A DNA stretch of 20,085 nt, from contig DATIDQ010000125.1 in assembly GCA_035456205.1 (NCBI GenBank), forward strand, positions 1-20,085. Reading direction: 5' to 3'. Both the position numbers and the translations under genes were made by a program. Positions within the stretch are counted from its first letter, which is position 1. Each line of letters starts with the position of its first letter. This document shows, piece after piece, positions 1 to 6,473 of the stretch. The notes under the pieces were generated by a model. That model was not told the DNA's origin, did no database searches, and was given only the letters and a program-made list of their open reading frames with translations. The stretch is from UBA7239 sp035456205 (lineage in GTDB: Bacteria > Pseudomonadota > Gammaproteobacteria > Pseudomonadales > UBA7239).

Positions 1-214
1 GGTTCCATGCTTGCGTGCCGGAATCTGCAATGTGCTGTGCGCGCATCTCTGCTTCCAGTGCCCGGGCCAGTTTGCCGTAATGTGAGCTGGATGTAACCGT
101 CAGCGCCGAGATATTGGCAGCCATATTCTTGCTGCCGCGCAGCTGAAAGCCGCAACCGCCAAGCAGTGCCACTACCAGTGTGCAAGCCAGTAATTTTCCA
201 GTCAGGTTTTTCAT
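1..214 (-). CDS. lptE: LPS-assembly lipoprotein LptE, N-terminal part (runs off window)
   Basis: LptE is the outer-membrane lipoprotein that plugs the LptD barrel and helps insert lipopolysaccharide into the outer leaflet. About 71 residues are visible, read from the ATG at 214 down to the window edge. The start MKNLTGKLLACTLVVALLGG is a short basic plus hydrophobic signal ending in a lipobox with Cys21. It is followed by GFQLRGSKNM, close to the typical CGFxLRG start of mature LptE. The gene lies 67 bp downstream of leuS on the same strand, which is the usual leuS-lptE order in gammaproteobacteria, so co-transcription with leuS is likely. Family assignment rests on the signal, the GFQLRG motif and the context, because the rest of the protein is outside the window. 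Confidence 0.88.
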   Translation of the reverse strand, partial: MKNLTGKLLACTLVVALLGGCGFQLRGSKNMAANISALTVTSSSHYGKLARALEAEMRAQHIADSGTQAWN

Positions 215-242
215 TTATTTCGTCCTGTGTTCAAAAATAAAA

Positions 243-296
243 GTATCAAGTTGCAATAATGATTCAGGGTGCAACAATTATTCAGGGTGCAACAAT
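243..296 (-). repeat. 18-bp tandem repeat, three units, each carrying an in-frame stop (3' end of leuS)
   Basis: Read on the minus strand, unit 1 (296-279) and unit 2 (278-261) share ATTGTTGCACCCTGAAT and differ only in the last base. Unit 3 (260-243, ATTATTGCAACTTGATAC) matches unit 2 at 13 of 18 positions. The period is a multiple of three and each unit has TGA at positions 13-15, so the end of leuS reads IVAP-stop, then IIVAP-stop, then IIIAT-stop in the same frame. The first TGA is the leuS stop. The repeat fills most of the leuS-lptE gap. Confidence 0.9.
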
Positions 297-2744
297 GTTG
301 AGAAGTTTGCCGGGAACAAAAATCACCTTGCGGATTTCTTTGCCATCAATAAATTTGGTAACGTTTTCATTGGATTTCGCTGCGGTTTCCACATCGGCCT
401 GTGTTGCTGTCGGCACGACAGTCACTGTGCCGCGCAATTTGCCATTTACTTGCACGGCAATTTCGATGCTGCTTTTTACCAGTGCTGCTTCATCAACCAC
501 AGGCCATGTCGCATGAATCACCGCTTCTTTATGTCCAAGCTCCTGCCATAGCTGGTGGCAGACATGTGGTGCAATCGGTGAGAGTACCAGTGTTGCAGCT
601 TCCAGTGCTTCGCGTTCCACGGCCAATGATTGGCTATTACTGCGATCTGCCAATTTGCTCACTTCATTCAGCAACTCCATCACCGCGGCAATCGCTGTGT
701 TGAATGTCAGTCGGTCACCGTAATCGCTGCTGACTTTTGCAATCGTTTCATGTGTTTTGCGGCGTAGTGCTTTTTGTGCATCGTCGAGCAAGTTGGCATC
801 CAGTACAGCAGGTGTGCCAGCTTCCAGATGGGTATGCACAGCCTTCCACAAACGTCGCAGAAAACGGTGGGCACCTTCCACGCCGGCGTCCGACCATTCC
901 AGTGATTGCTCTGGTGGCGCAGCGAACATGATGAACAAGCGCACGGTGTCTGCACCGTATTGTTCAATCAGTTCTTGCGGGTCAACCGTGTTGCCTTTGG
1001 ATTTCGACATCTTGCTGCCGTCTTTCAGCACCATGCCTTGGCACAGCAAGCGCTGGAACGGTTCGTCGCAATTTACCAGGCCTTCATCGCGCATCAGTTT
1101 GTGAAAAAAGCGCGCATACAACAAATGCAAAATCGCGTGTTCGATGCCGCCGATGTATTGATCGACAGGTAACCAGTAATTGGCAGCATTTGGATCGAGC
1201 ATGCCGTCTGCAAAATTCGGGCAGGTGTAACGCGCGTAATACCACGATGATTCCATGAAGGTATCGAAAGTATCGGTTTCGTGTTCGATGGCTTTGCCGT
1301 TCAGTTCGGTTTTGCGCCATGCAGCATCAGACTTGATCGGCGAATTCACGCCGTCCATCACCACATCTTCTGGCAACAGCACTGGCAAGCGATCAAACGG
1401 TACCGGAATCTCACCGCCTTCCGGCAGGTTGAACATCGGGATCGGTGCGCCCCAGTAACGTTGGCGCGAAACGCCCCAGTCGCGCAAACGGTAATTCAGT
1501 GTGATACGACCCTTGCCGAGATTTTCCAGTTTGGTAGAAATATTGTCGAAGGCGGCATCGAAATCCAGACCGTCAAACTCGTCAGAATTGATCAGTGTGC
1601 CTTTCTCGGTAAATGCAGCAATACTGATATCGGTGTGTTCACCGTTCGCAGCAGTGATCACTTGCTCGATCGCCAGTGAATATTTTTTTGCGAATTCATA
1701 ATCGCGCTGGTCATGTGCAGGCACGGCCATAACTGCACCGGAGCCGTAATCCATCAAGACATAATTTGCCACCCACACCGGCACTTCGCGGCCAGAAATT
1801 GGATGTAAAGCTTTCAAGCCGGTGTCGAAACCTTTTTTCTCCATCGTGGCCATATCGGCTTCAGCTACCGATTGCGTTTTACATTCAGCGAGAAAGTTTT
1901 TCAGTGCAGGATTGTTTTGTGCTGCGGCTTGCGCAATCGGGTGTTCTGCCGCGAGGCTCACATACGTCACGCCCATCAAGGTGTCGGGGCGTGTGGTGTA
2001 GATTTCAAAACTGTCGTGGCCAGCAATCTCGGCAGATAAATCAAAACGCATCGTGACGCCGCGCGATTTTCCAATCCAGTTGCGCTGCATGGTTTTGACT
2101 TGTTCAGGCCAGTTCGGCAATTTGTCGAGATCCGCCAACAGTTGTTCTGCATACGCAGTAATTTTTATAAACCACTGCGGAATTTCCTTGCGTTCTACCA
2201 AGGCACCGGAGCGCCAGCCGCGACCGTCGATCACCTGTTCGTTGGCGAGTACTGTGCAATCGACCGGATCCCAATTCACGGTCGACATTTTTTTGTAGAC
2301 CAGCCCTTTTTCATACAAGCGTGTGAAAAACCATTGTTCCCATTTGTAGTAATCCGGGCGGCAGGTGGCGATTTCACGCGACCAGTCGTAGCCGAAGCCC
2401 AGTGATTGCAGCTGGCCTTTCATGTACTCGATATTTTCGTACGTCCATTTTGCCGGCGCGGTGTTGTTCTTGATTGCGGCATTTTCGGCGGGCAGGCCGA
2501 ATGCATCCCAGCCCATCGGTTGCAGCACATTTTTACCCTGCATGCGCTGGAAGCGGCTGATCACATCGCCAATGGTGTAGTTGCGCACGTGCCCCATGTG
2601 CAGCTTGCCGCTGGGGTAGGGGAACATGGACAGGCAATAGAACTTCTCTTTGCTGCTGTCTTCCGTGACCTTGAAGCTCTCCTGCTCGCGCCAGAATTGC
2701 TGGGCGTCGGCTTCAATGGCGCTGTGGTGATACTGCTCTTGCAT
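282..2744 (-). CDS. leuS: Leucine--tRNA ligase
   Basis: This is a class Ia aminoacyl-tRNA synthetase that charges tRNA-Leu in the cytoplasm. The 820-residue protein has the HIGH signature as HMGH at residues 49-52 (PYPSGKLHMGHVRNYTIGD) and the KMSKS loop at 578-582 (GSKMSKSKGN). Between them is a CP1 editing domain with recognisable stretches such as TTRPDTLMGVTYVSLAAEHP and AVPAHDQRDYEFA. The C-terminus ends in the usual NGKLRG and KVIFVPGKLLNIV segments. The length is somewhat shorter than the 860 residues of E. coli LeuRS but within family range. The stop codon lies inside an 18-bp tandem repeat (see separate entry). The gene follows roxA by 44 bp, and a perfect TATAAT overlaps the roxA stop codon, so leuS may have its own promoter. 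Confidence 0.98.
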   Translation of the reverse strand: MQEQYHHSAIEADAQQFWREQESFKVTEDSSKEKFYCLSMFPYPSGKLHMGHVRNYTIGDVISRFQRMQGKNVLQPMGWDAFGLPAENAAIKNNTAPAKWTYENIEYMKGQLQSLGFGYDWSREIATCRPDYYKWEQWFFTRLYEKGLVYKKMSTVNWDPVDCTVLANEQVIDGRGWRSGALVERKEIPQWFIKITAYAEQLLADLDKLPNWPEQVKTMQRNWIGKSRGVTMRFDLSAEIAGHDSFEIYTTRPDTLMGVTYVSLAAEHPIAQAAAQNNPALKNFLAECKTQSVAEADMATMEKKGFDTGLKALHPISGREVPVWVANYVLMDYGSGAVMAVPAHDQRDYEFAKKYSLAIEQVITAANGEHTDISIAAFTEKGTLINSDEFDGLDFDAAFDNISTKLENLGKGRITLNYRLRDWGVSRQRYWGAPIPMFNLPEGGEIPVPFDRLPVLLPEDVVMDGVNSPIKSDAAWRKTELNGKAIEHETDTFDTFMESSWYYARYTCPNFADGMLDPNAANYWLPVDQYIGGIEHAILHLLYARFFHKLMRDEGLVNCDEPFQRLLCQGMVLKDGSKMSKSKGNTVDPQELIEQYGADTVRLFIMFAAPPEQSLEWSDAGVEGAHRFLRRLWKAVHTHLEAGTPAVLDANLLDDAQKALRRKTHETIAKVSSDYGDRLTFNTAIAAVMELLNEVSKLADRSNSQSLAVEREALEAATLVLSPIAPHVCHQLWQELGHKEAVIHATWPVVDEAALVKSSIEIAVQVNGKLRGTVTVVPTATQADVETAAKSNENVTKFIDGKEIRKVIFVPGKLLNIVAP

Positions 2745-2787
2745 GGTGGAATCGGTCCCGATCTGGATGGCTGAAGGTCGAGGCAGG

Positions 2788-2793
2788 ATTATA
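2788..2793 (-). promoter_or_regulatory. Candidate -10 box for leuS at the roxA stop codon
   Basis: The minus strand reads TATAAT, a perfect sigma-70 -10 hexamer, at 2793-2788. It overlaps the roxA TAA stop and lies 43 bp upstream of the leuS ATG. The hexamer about 17 bp upstream (GAATCA) is a poor -35 and there is no TG extension, so this is only a candidate. If real, it would let leuS be transcribed apart from roxA. Confidence 0.35.
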
Positions 2794-3925
2794 GAGGAAT
2801 CAGGCTGCCCTGATTCAGTAATGCCAGCAGTAATTCCCTGTCATAGTCGCTATTGCACGCTTCCTTGGTGATGCGTCCGTGGCAGATGGCCTGTGCCAGC
2901 GCCGGTGTGGTGCAAAGCATGCCGCCATCCACATACAGGTCGGCGTTCTCGTCGTCCAGCCGGTGCCAGGCAAAGCGGCTGGCAGGGTGGTGTTCAACGG
3001 CAAGCCCATTTTTTGCTGCCAGTTTTTTCACCAGCTGTTTCTCGTCCAGTGTTTTTTCTGGCTCTTCGCGATCTGCGTTGCGCGGCTCGGTGGCCAGCTC
3101 GCCCAGTGCCTGTACCAGTGCCGTACGAACATCGTCTTCCGACAAGGTTTTCCAGATGGCCATCAGGTTGTCGACAGCGCTGTTGTTGATATGAAATGCA
3201 TCGTTGTCGATAGAGGTTTGTGTGTCGCGATAACGCTGGTTGTTCGGCAGTGTCTCGGCGATATTCTCCAATGCGGCCTGCACAATTTCCTTATGCGATG
3301 CTGCGCGGAAACCGATGGAAATAGTGATGCAATCATCACCGACTGCGGTGCCCCAATGTGCAACACCCGCCGGTAAATACAGCATGTCGCCCGTGCTTAA
3401 GGTGTAATCCTGTTCAGCATGAAACTCCTGTAATAGTTTAATTTTTTCGTTATCACGCAGAGGTGAATTTTCATCACAACGTTGCCCTACTTGCCAGCGC
3501 CGTTTGCCGGATGCCTGCAGCAAAAATACATCGTAATAATCAAAATGCGGACCTACGCCGCCGCCGTTTGTCGCGTAACTGATCATGATGTCATCCAGCC
3601 GCCAGCGTGGCAGGAAATCAAAATGTGCGAGCAGCGCCTGGATTTCAGGAATCCATTGATCCACCGATTGCACCAGCAACGTCCAGTGTGAAGCAGGCAG
3701 CTTGGTAAAACGTTTTGCAGTGAATGGCCCTTGCTCGCATTGCCAATCGGTTTGTTCTGCGTTGGAGACAATCAGACGCGCTTCACCTTCTGCTTCACAG
3801 GCAATGCCGGCCAGATCGTCGCCGTCAATAATGCCTGCCACTTCGGGCAGAGCGGCTTTTATCAGCAAAGGCTGCTGTTGCCACACTTGTTCGATAAATT
3901 GTTGGGCGTTGAATGTTTTGTTCAT
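2789..3925 (-). CDS. roxA: Cupin/JmjC-type ribosomal protein L16 arginine hydroxylase (RoxA/YcfD family)
   Basis: This family consists of Fe(II)/2-oxoglutarate oxygenases. E. coli YcfD (RoxA) hydroxylates an arginine of ribosomal protein L16. The 378-residue protein has the JmjC iron triad: H127 and D129 in PHFDYYDVFLLQ, and H190 in LPAGVAHWG. The KRRWQVG stretch just after the HxD motif is also typical. The C-terminal part (about 240-378) corresponds to the dimerisation and winged-helix region of this family, so the protein is full length. It lies upstream of leuS on the same strand and is divergent from the cysteine-cluster gene, with an array of 14-bp repeats in between. I infer the L16 substrate from family membership, since cupin_4 proteins can act on other ribosomal proteins. 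Confidence 0.85.
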   Translation of the reverse strand: MNKTFNAQQFIEQVWQQQPLLIKAALPEVAGIIDGDDLAGIACEAEGEARLIVSNAEQTDWQCEQGPFTAKRFTKLPASHWTLLVQSVDQWIPEIQALLAHFDFLPRWRLDDIMISYATNGGGVGPHFDYYDVFLLQASGKRRWQVGQRCDENSPLRDNEKIKLLQEFHAEQDYTLSTGDMLYLPAGVAHWGTAVGDDCITISIGFRAASHKEIVQAALENIAETLPNNQRYRDTQTSIDNDAFHINNSAVDNLMAIWKTLSEDDVRTALVQALGELATEPRNADREEPEKTLDEKQLVKKLAAKNGLAVEHHPASRFAWHRLDDENADLYVDGGMLCTTPALAQAICHGRITKEACNSDYDRELLLALLNQGSLIPL

Positions 3926-3940
3926 TGGGTAGGCCGCGTA

Positions 3941-4010
3941 GTAGGTTAAAAAAGGTAGGTTAAAAAGGGTAGGTCAAAATGGGTGGATGAAAGTAGGTAG
4001 GTGAAAGCTG
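3941..4010. repeat. Five-unit 14-bp tandem array in the roxA/YkgJ divergent gap
   Basis: Five head-to-tail 14-bp units run without gaps: GTAGGTTAAAAAAG (3941), GTAGGTTAAAAAGG (3955), GTAGGTCAAAATGG (3969), GTGGATGAAAGTAG (3983) and GTAGGTGAAAGCTG (3997). Units degrade from left to right, with the first two differing by a single base. The consensus is GTAGGT followed by an A-run. The array starts 15 bp upstream of the roxA ATG and ends about 40 bp before the preferred start of the cysteine-cluster gene, so it occupies the only space where the promoters of both genes could lie. Confidence 0.92.
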
Positions 4011-4051
4011 GCGAGCTTTGTATCATGGCTGCAACACCAGAGGAACCGCAA

Positions 4052-4438
4052 ATGGCATATGGCGCGGATATTACCCGCATAGAGACCTGGCATCGCTACA
4101 AAAAAGGTATGTGCGATACCTGTATGGCCGGTTGCTGCCGGTTGCCGGTGGAAGTGCACATGCCCGACTTGCTGCGTATGGGGTTGGTGGATGAATTCGA
4201 AGCGGGCGAGCCGTTAAAAAATATAGCTAAACGTTTGATGAAAGCTGGTGTGGTGCAACACCTGAATCAACGCGATGGTATTTTTACACTCGCACAGCAT
4301 TCCAGTGGTGATTGTCTGTATCTGGAACGCACCACACGTCGCTGCACCATTTATGACAAACGCCCGGACACTTGCCGCAACCATCCCGGTATTGGCCCGC
4401 GTCCGGGGTTTTGTGCTTATCAACCCAAGGCCATTTGA
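4052..4438 (+). CDS. YkgJ-type cysteine-cluster protein (CxxCxxxCC, putative Zn/Fe-binding)
   Basis: The protein belongs to the CxxCxxCC putative zinc/iron-chelating family. From the ATG at 4052 it has 128 residues and no signal peptide. Cysteines are arranged as CDTCMAGCC near residues 21-29. Further cysteines lie in GDCLYLE, RRCTIYDKRPDTCRNHPG and FCAYQ, the usual pattern of the family. I chose 4052 because AGAGGAA lies 6-7 bases upstream. In-frame alternatives are an ATG at 4025 and a GTG at 4001, the latter lying inside the 14-bp repeat array. The next gene starts 2 bp after the stop, so the two are probably translated together. The biochemical role of the family is not settled; metal binding is inferred from the cysteine spacing. 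Confidence 0.82.
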   Translation: MAYGADITRIETWHRYKKGMCDTCMAGCCRLPVEVHMPDLLRMGLVDEFEAGEPLKNIAKRLMKAGVVQHLNQRDGIFTLAQHSSGDCLYLERTTRRCTIYDKRPDTCRNHPGIGPRPGFCAYQPKAI

Positions 4439-4440
4439 GT

Positions 4441-5307
4441 ATGACGGTGTTACTACAGAAATATCGCAATCTTTCTGTGAGTGCGGCCAGCGGCCTCGTG
4501 ATAGATGGTGATGCATTTTATGTCATTGCAGACGATGCCTTGCACTTGCATGCTTATTCTTTGCTGGATGCAAAATATGAAAAGCGTATCCGTTTGCTGG
4601 AAGGCGAACTGCCGATTGATAAAAAAGCACGCAAGAAACAGAAGCCGGATTTTGAAGCATTGGTGCGTTTGCCGGCGCAGTCAGATTTGCCACATGGCGC
4701 GCTATTGGCGCTGGGTTCTGGCTCAAAGTTGAATCGACGACAGGGTGTGCTGGTGCCATTTCATGCAGACGGCGCACCCAGTCAGGCAGTTCAGGCACTC
4801 GATCTCACTGTGCTCTATGCCACCTTGCCGTTTGAAGATACCAATATCGAAGGGGCTCTGATTCTCGGCGAACAACTAGTGCTTATGCAACGCGGCAACA
4901 AAAAAAATTCGCAGAGCGCACTGGTTTATCTTCCACTACAAGAAGCATTACAGTGCAATGGTGTTGCAACAAAAGTCGTGTGTTACACCTTGCCATGTAT
5001 CAACGATATTCCACTCGGTTTTACTGACGGCATTGCCTTGCCCAACGGCAAAATTCTGTTTAGCGCAGTGGCTGAAAATACCGATGACAGTTTTAATGAT
5101 GGTGCTTGTGCCGGTGCCGCGTTCGGCATCATCAATGCACAGGGAGAGCTCTTGCATTGCAAATATTTGGCCGAGCCATTCAAGATTGAGGGTATTGCAC
5201 TCACGTTTGGAAAAAGAATCAAACTGTTTGCTGTGACCGATGCCGATGATCCGGTTGTGCCAGCGGGCTTGTTTGAAGTGGAATTGCCTGAGGAGTGGTT
5301 GAGATGA
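4441..5307 (+). CDS. DUF6929-like protein, probable beta-propeller fold
   Basis: The protein is 288 residues starting at the ATG at 4441, 2 bp after the stop of the cysteine-cluster gene. It has a repeated beta-strand character and short motifs that I associate with the DUF6929 family: SAASGLVIDGDAFYVIADD near the N-terminus, KKQKPDFEALVRLP, LLALGSGSKLNRRQ and NIEGALILGEQLVLMQRGN. There is no signal peptide or membrane segment. The pairing with a YkgJ-type protein suggests they work together, but I know of no established function for the family. The ORF could be extended upstream to 4372, but that part overlaps the previous gene out of frame and I regard it as untranslated. The family name is from memory of motifs, so treat it as a moderate call; the reading frame itself is solid. 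Confidence 0.7.
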   Translation: MTVLLQKYRNLSVSAASGLVIDGDAFYVIADDALHLHAYSLLDAKYEKRIRLLEGELPIDKKARKKQKPDFEALVRLPAQSDLPHGALLALGSGSKLNRRQGVLVPFHADGAPSQAVQALDLTVLYATLPFEDTNIEGALILGEQLVLMQRGNKKNSQSALVYLPLQEALQCNGVATKVVCYTLPCINDIPLGFTDGIALPNGKILFSAVAENTDDSFNDGACAGAAFGIINAQGELLHCKYLAEPFKIEGIALTFGKRIKLFAVTDADDPVVPAGLFEVELPEEWLR

Positions 5308-5343
5308 GTGGGCGGTGGTGATGCGGAACTGGCCGCTGTTTGT

Positions 5344-5916
5344 TTACACCCTTGCCAACCTGAGCCCACTGCGCCCACATTTTTCTGTCATTGCGGCTGT
5401 CCACATTTCAGTAACGTCATCCAGTGGGTGGTATAGCCCGAGTGTTTTCAGCAAGCTGATATGCAGTTCATAACTCCACTGGCCGAGCCAGAGTTCGCGC
5501 TGTTCGTACTGGCGAATTTCGACGAGCGGGATGCGGCTGCCACCTGCCACGTGCAGTTCCACGGTGTTGATATTGGTGACGTCGCGATACTGGCCACTGA
5601 GATCCCATAACTCCCAATCGCTGAGAAAAAATTCGTACCAGCTGGCGTCATCCTGTCCATAGACAGAGCTGATGCCGTTGATGGCGTCAAAGGAAATGGC
5701 TTTCCAGGTAGCTTCGCCTTTGGGCTTGTATTTGAAACTTTGTTTGACCTGGTCGATAAAAAAGTCGCCCTGATTCGTGGAGAAGGTAATGCCACTGTTT
5801 TTGCTGGTTTCCTTGCTGAGCTTGTTGCCGCGGTTCTGGTGAATAAACGCCAGCCACAGCAAGTAGGCGGCGTAGTAGCTGATAAACATTGTTATTGCAG
5901 CCAGGGGGCTGTGCAT
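5344..5916 (-). CDS. Unknown protein with one N-terminal membrane anchor
   Basis: I do not recognise this 190-residue protein. Residues about 5-25 (LAAITMFISYYAAYLLWLAF) form a hydrophobic segment consistent with a single membrane anchor. The rest is soluble, rich in Trp and Tyr, and has alternating beta-like stretches such as FSTNQGDFFID, KAISFDAINGISSVYGQDD and NTVELHVAGGSRIPLVEIRQ. The pattern resembles a small PH-like or beta-sandwich domain, but that is only an impression. The start is supported by AAGGAA about 8 bases upstream of the ATG on the minus strand. The gene converges on the DUF6929-like gene with a 36-bp gap and no obvious terminator. The coding frame is open over its whole length with normal codon use for the window. 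Confidence 0.65.
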   Translation of the reverse strand: MHSPLAAITMFISYYAAYLLWLAFIHQNRGNKLSKETSKNSGITFSTNQGDFFIDQVKQSFKYKPKGEATWKAISFDAINGISSVYGQDDASWYEFFLSDWELWDLSGQYRDVTNINTVELHVAGGSRIPLVEIRQYEQRELWLGQWSYELHISLLKTLGLYHPLDDVTEMWTAAMTEKCGRSGLRLARV

Positions 5917-6140
5917 GCGGATAGTTCCTTGTCTGTTTGTTGGCTGAGTCTATCAAAAAAGAAGCCAGTTACCTTTCCAATCTCAATCTAACAACAGATT
6001 TACGCTGTAACCGATTGAATTTTTCTGCTTTATTAGAATTACCTCTATCTATTTTTTCTGTGCTGTTTTTTATGAATAAGACGAACGGTACTTCCATTAT
6101 TTCCGGATAGGCGTAGATTCAGAGATGTGCATTCAGCACT

Positions 6141-6161
6141 GTTGGTGGTGAGGCCACCAAC
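6141..6161 (+). other. Perfect 8-bp inverted repeat (RNA hairpin) in the 5917-6473 gap
   Basis: GTTGGTGG (6141-6148) and CCACCAAC (6154-6161) are perfect inverted complements with a 5-base loop TGAGG. No T-run follows, so it is not an intrinsic terminator. It sits 11 bp before the possible small ORF at 6173 and could shape the 5' end of that transcript. No function can be assigned. The rest of 5917-6140 shows no gene and no convincing promoter. Confidence 0.6.
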
Positions 6162-6172
6162 TCACAGACGTG

Positions 6173-6283
6173 ATGAGCAACGATGCGGGGCTTTATATAG
6201 TGGGTTCAGGATTAATTGCCTTGGTTGGCAGCCTGATCAAAAACAGTGAGCAAGAACTGCGCCGTTTGTATCATCTGCCATGA
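6173..6283 (+). CDS. Possible 36-residue small hydrophobic protein
   Basis: A short reading frame starts with MSNDAGLYIVGSGLIALVG and continues SLIKNSEQELRRLYHLP to a TGA at 6281-6283. A hydrophobic centre (LYIVGSGLIALVGSLI) is followed by a charged tail, a layout common among small single-pass membrane proteins. An intrinsic terminator begins 27 bp after the stop. No other annotated gene could make use of that terminator, which implies that a plus-strand transcript ends here. A weak point is the lack of a clear ribosome binding site before the ATG; an in-frame GTG lies directly upstream at 6170. It could instead be a non-coding RNA, or a decayed gene remnant. Confidence 0.35.
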   Translation: MSNDAGLYIVGSGLIALVGSLIKNSEQELRRLYHLP

Positions 6284-6310
6284 TGATTGTCATATGCACT
6301 GTGGAGGGTA

Positions 6311-6336
6311 AAAAGGGAGCTACGGCTCCCTTTTTT
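6311..6336 (+). terminator. Strong intrinsic terminator (works on either strand)
   Basis: GGGAGC (6315-6320) pairs with GCTCCC (6325-6330) around the loop TACG. The stem is extended by four A-T pairs and followed by TTTTTT at 6331-6336. The minus strand also has a T-run after the stem, so it may terminate in both directions. On the plus strand the only candidate upstream transcript is the one through the hairpin and small ORF at 6141-6283. The terminator would also insulate the diguanylate cyclase gene that starts at 6474. Confidence 0.88.
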
Positions 6337-6473
6337 ATTGCGTAAAAAGCGTTAATCACGCGGAATGGTGCGGTTTTTCACGAGAATTTCCCTGTTTATA
6401 GGTTGATATTTTTGCCGGGTAAGGAGTACCGTCGGGGGGTGCGTGTAGGAAACGGCGACAGGATGACTATCGG

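Noticed and set aside
5293..5311. A repeated GAGTGG (13-bp period) around the stop of the DUF6929-like gene, as a possible fourth 3'-end duplication.
   Set aside because: Only six bases match between the copies, which is within chance for a G-rich stretch.
6125..6151. An 8-codon reading frame, MCIQHCWW, with two tandem Trp codons lying in the left arm of the 6141-6161 hairpin, resembling a Trp attenuation leader.
   Set aside because: No tryptophan genes follow, there is no competing terminator structure directly downstream and no clear ribosome binding site; a chance match in a GTTGGTGG arm is likely.
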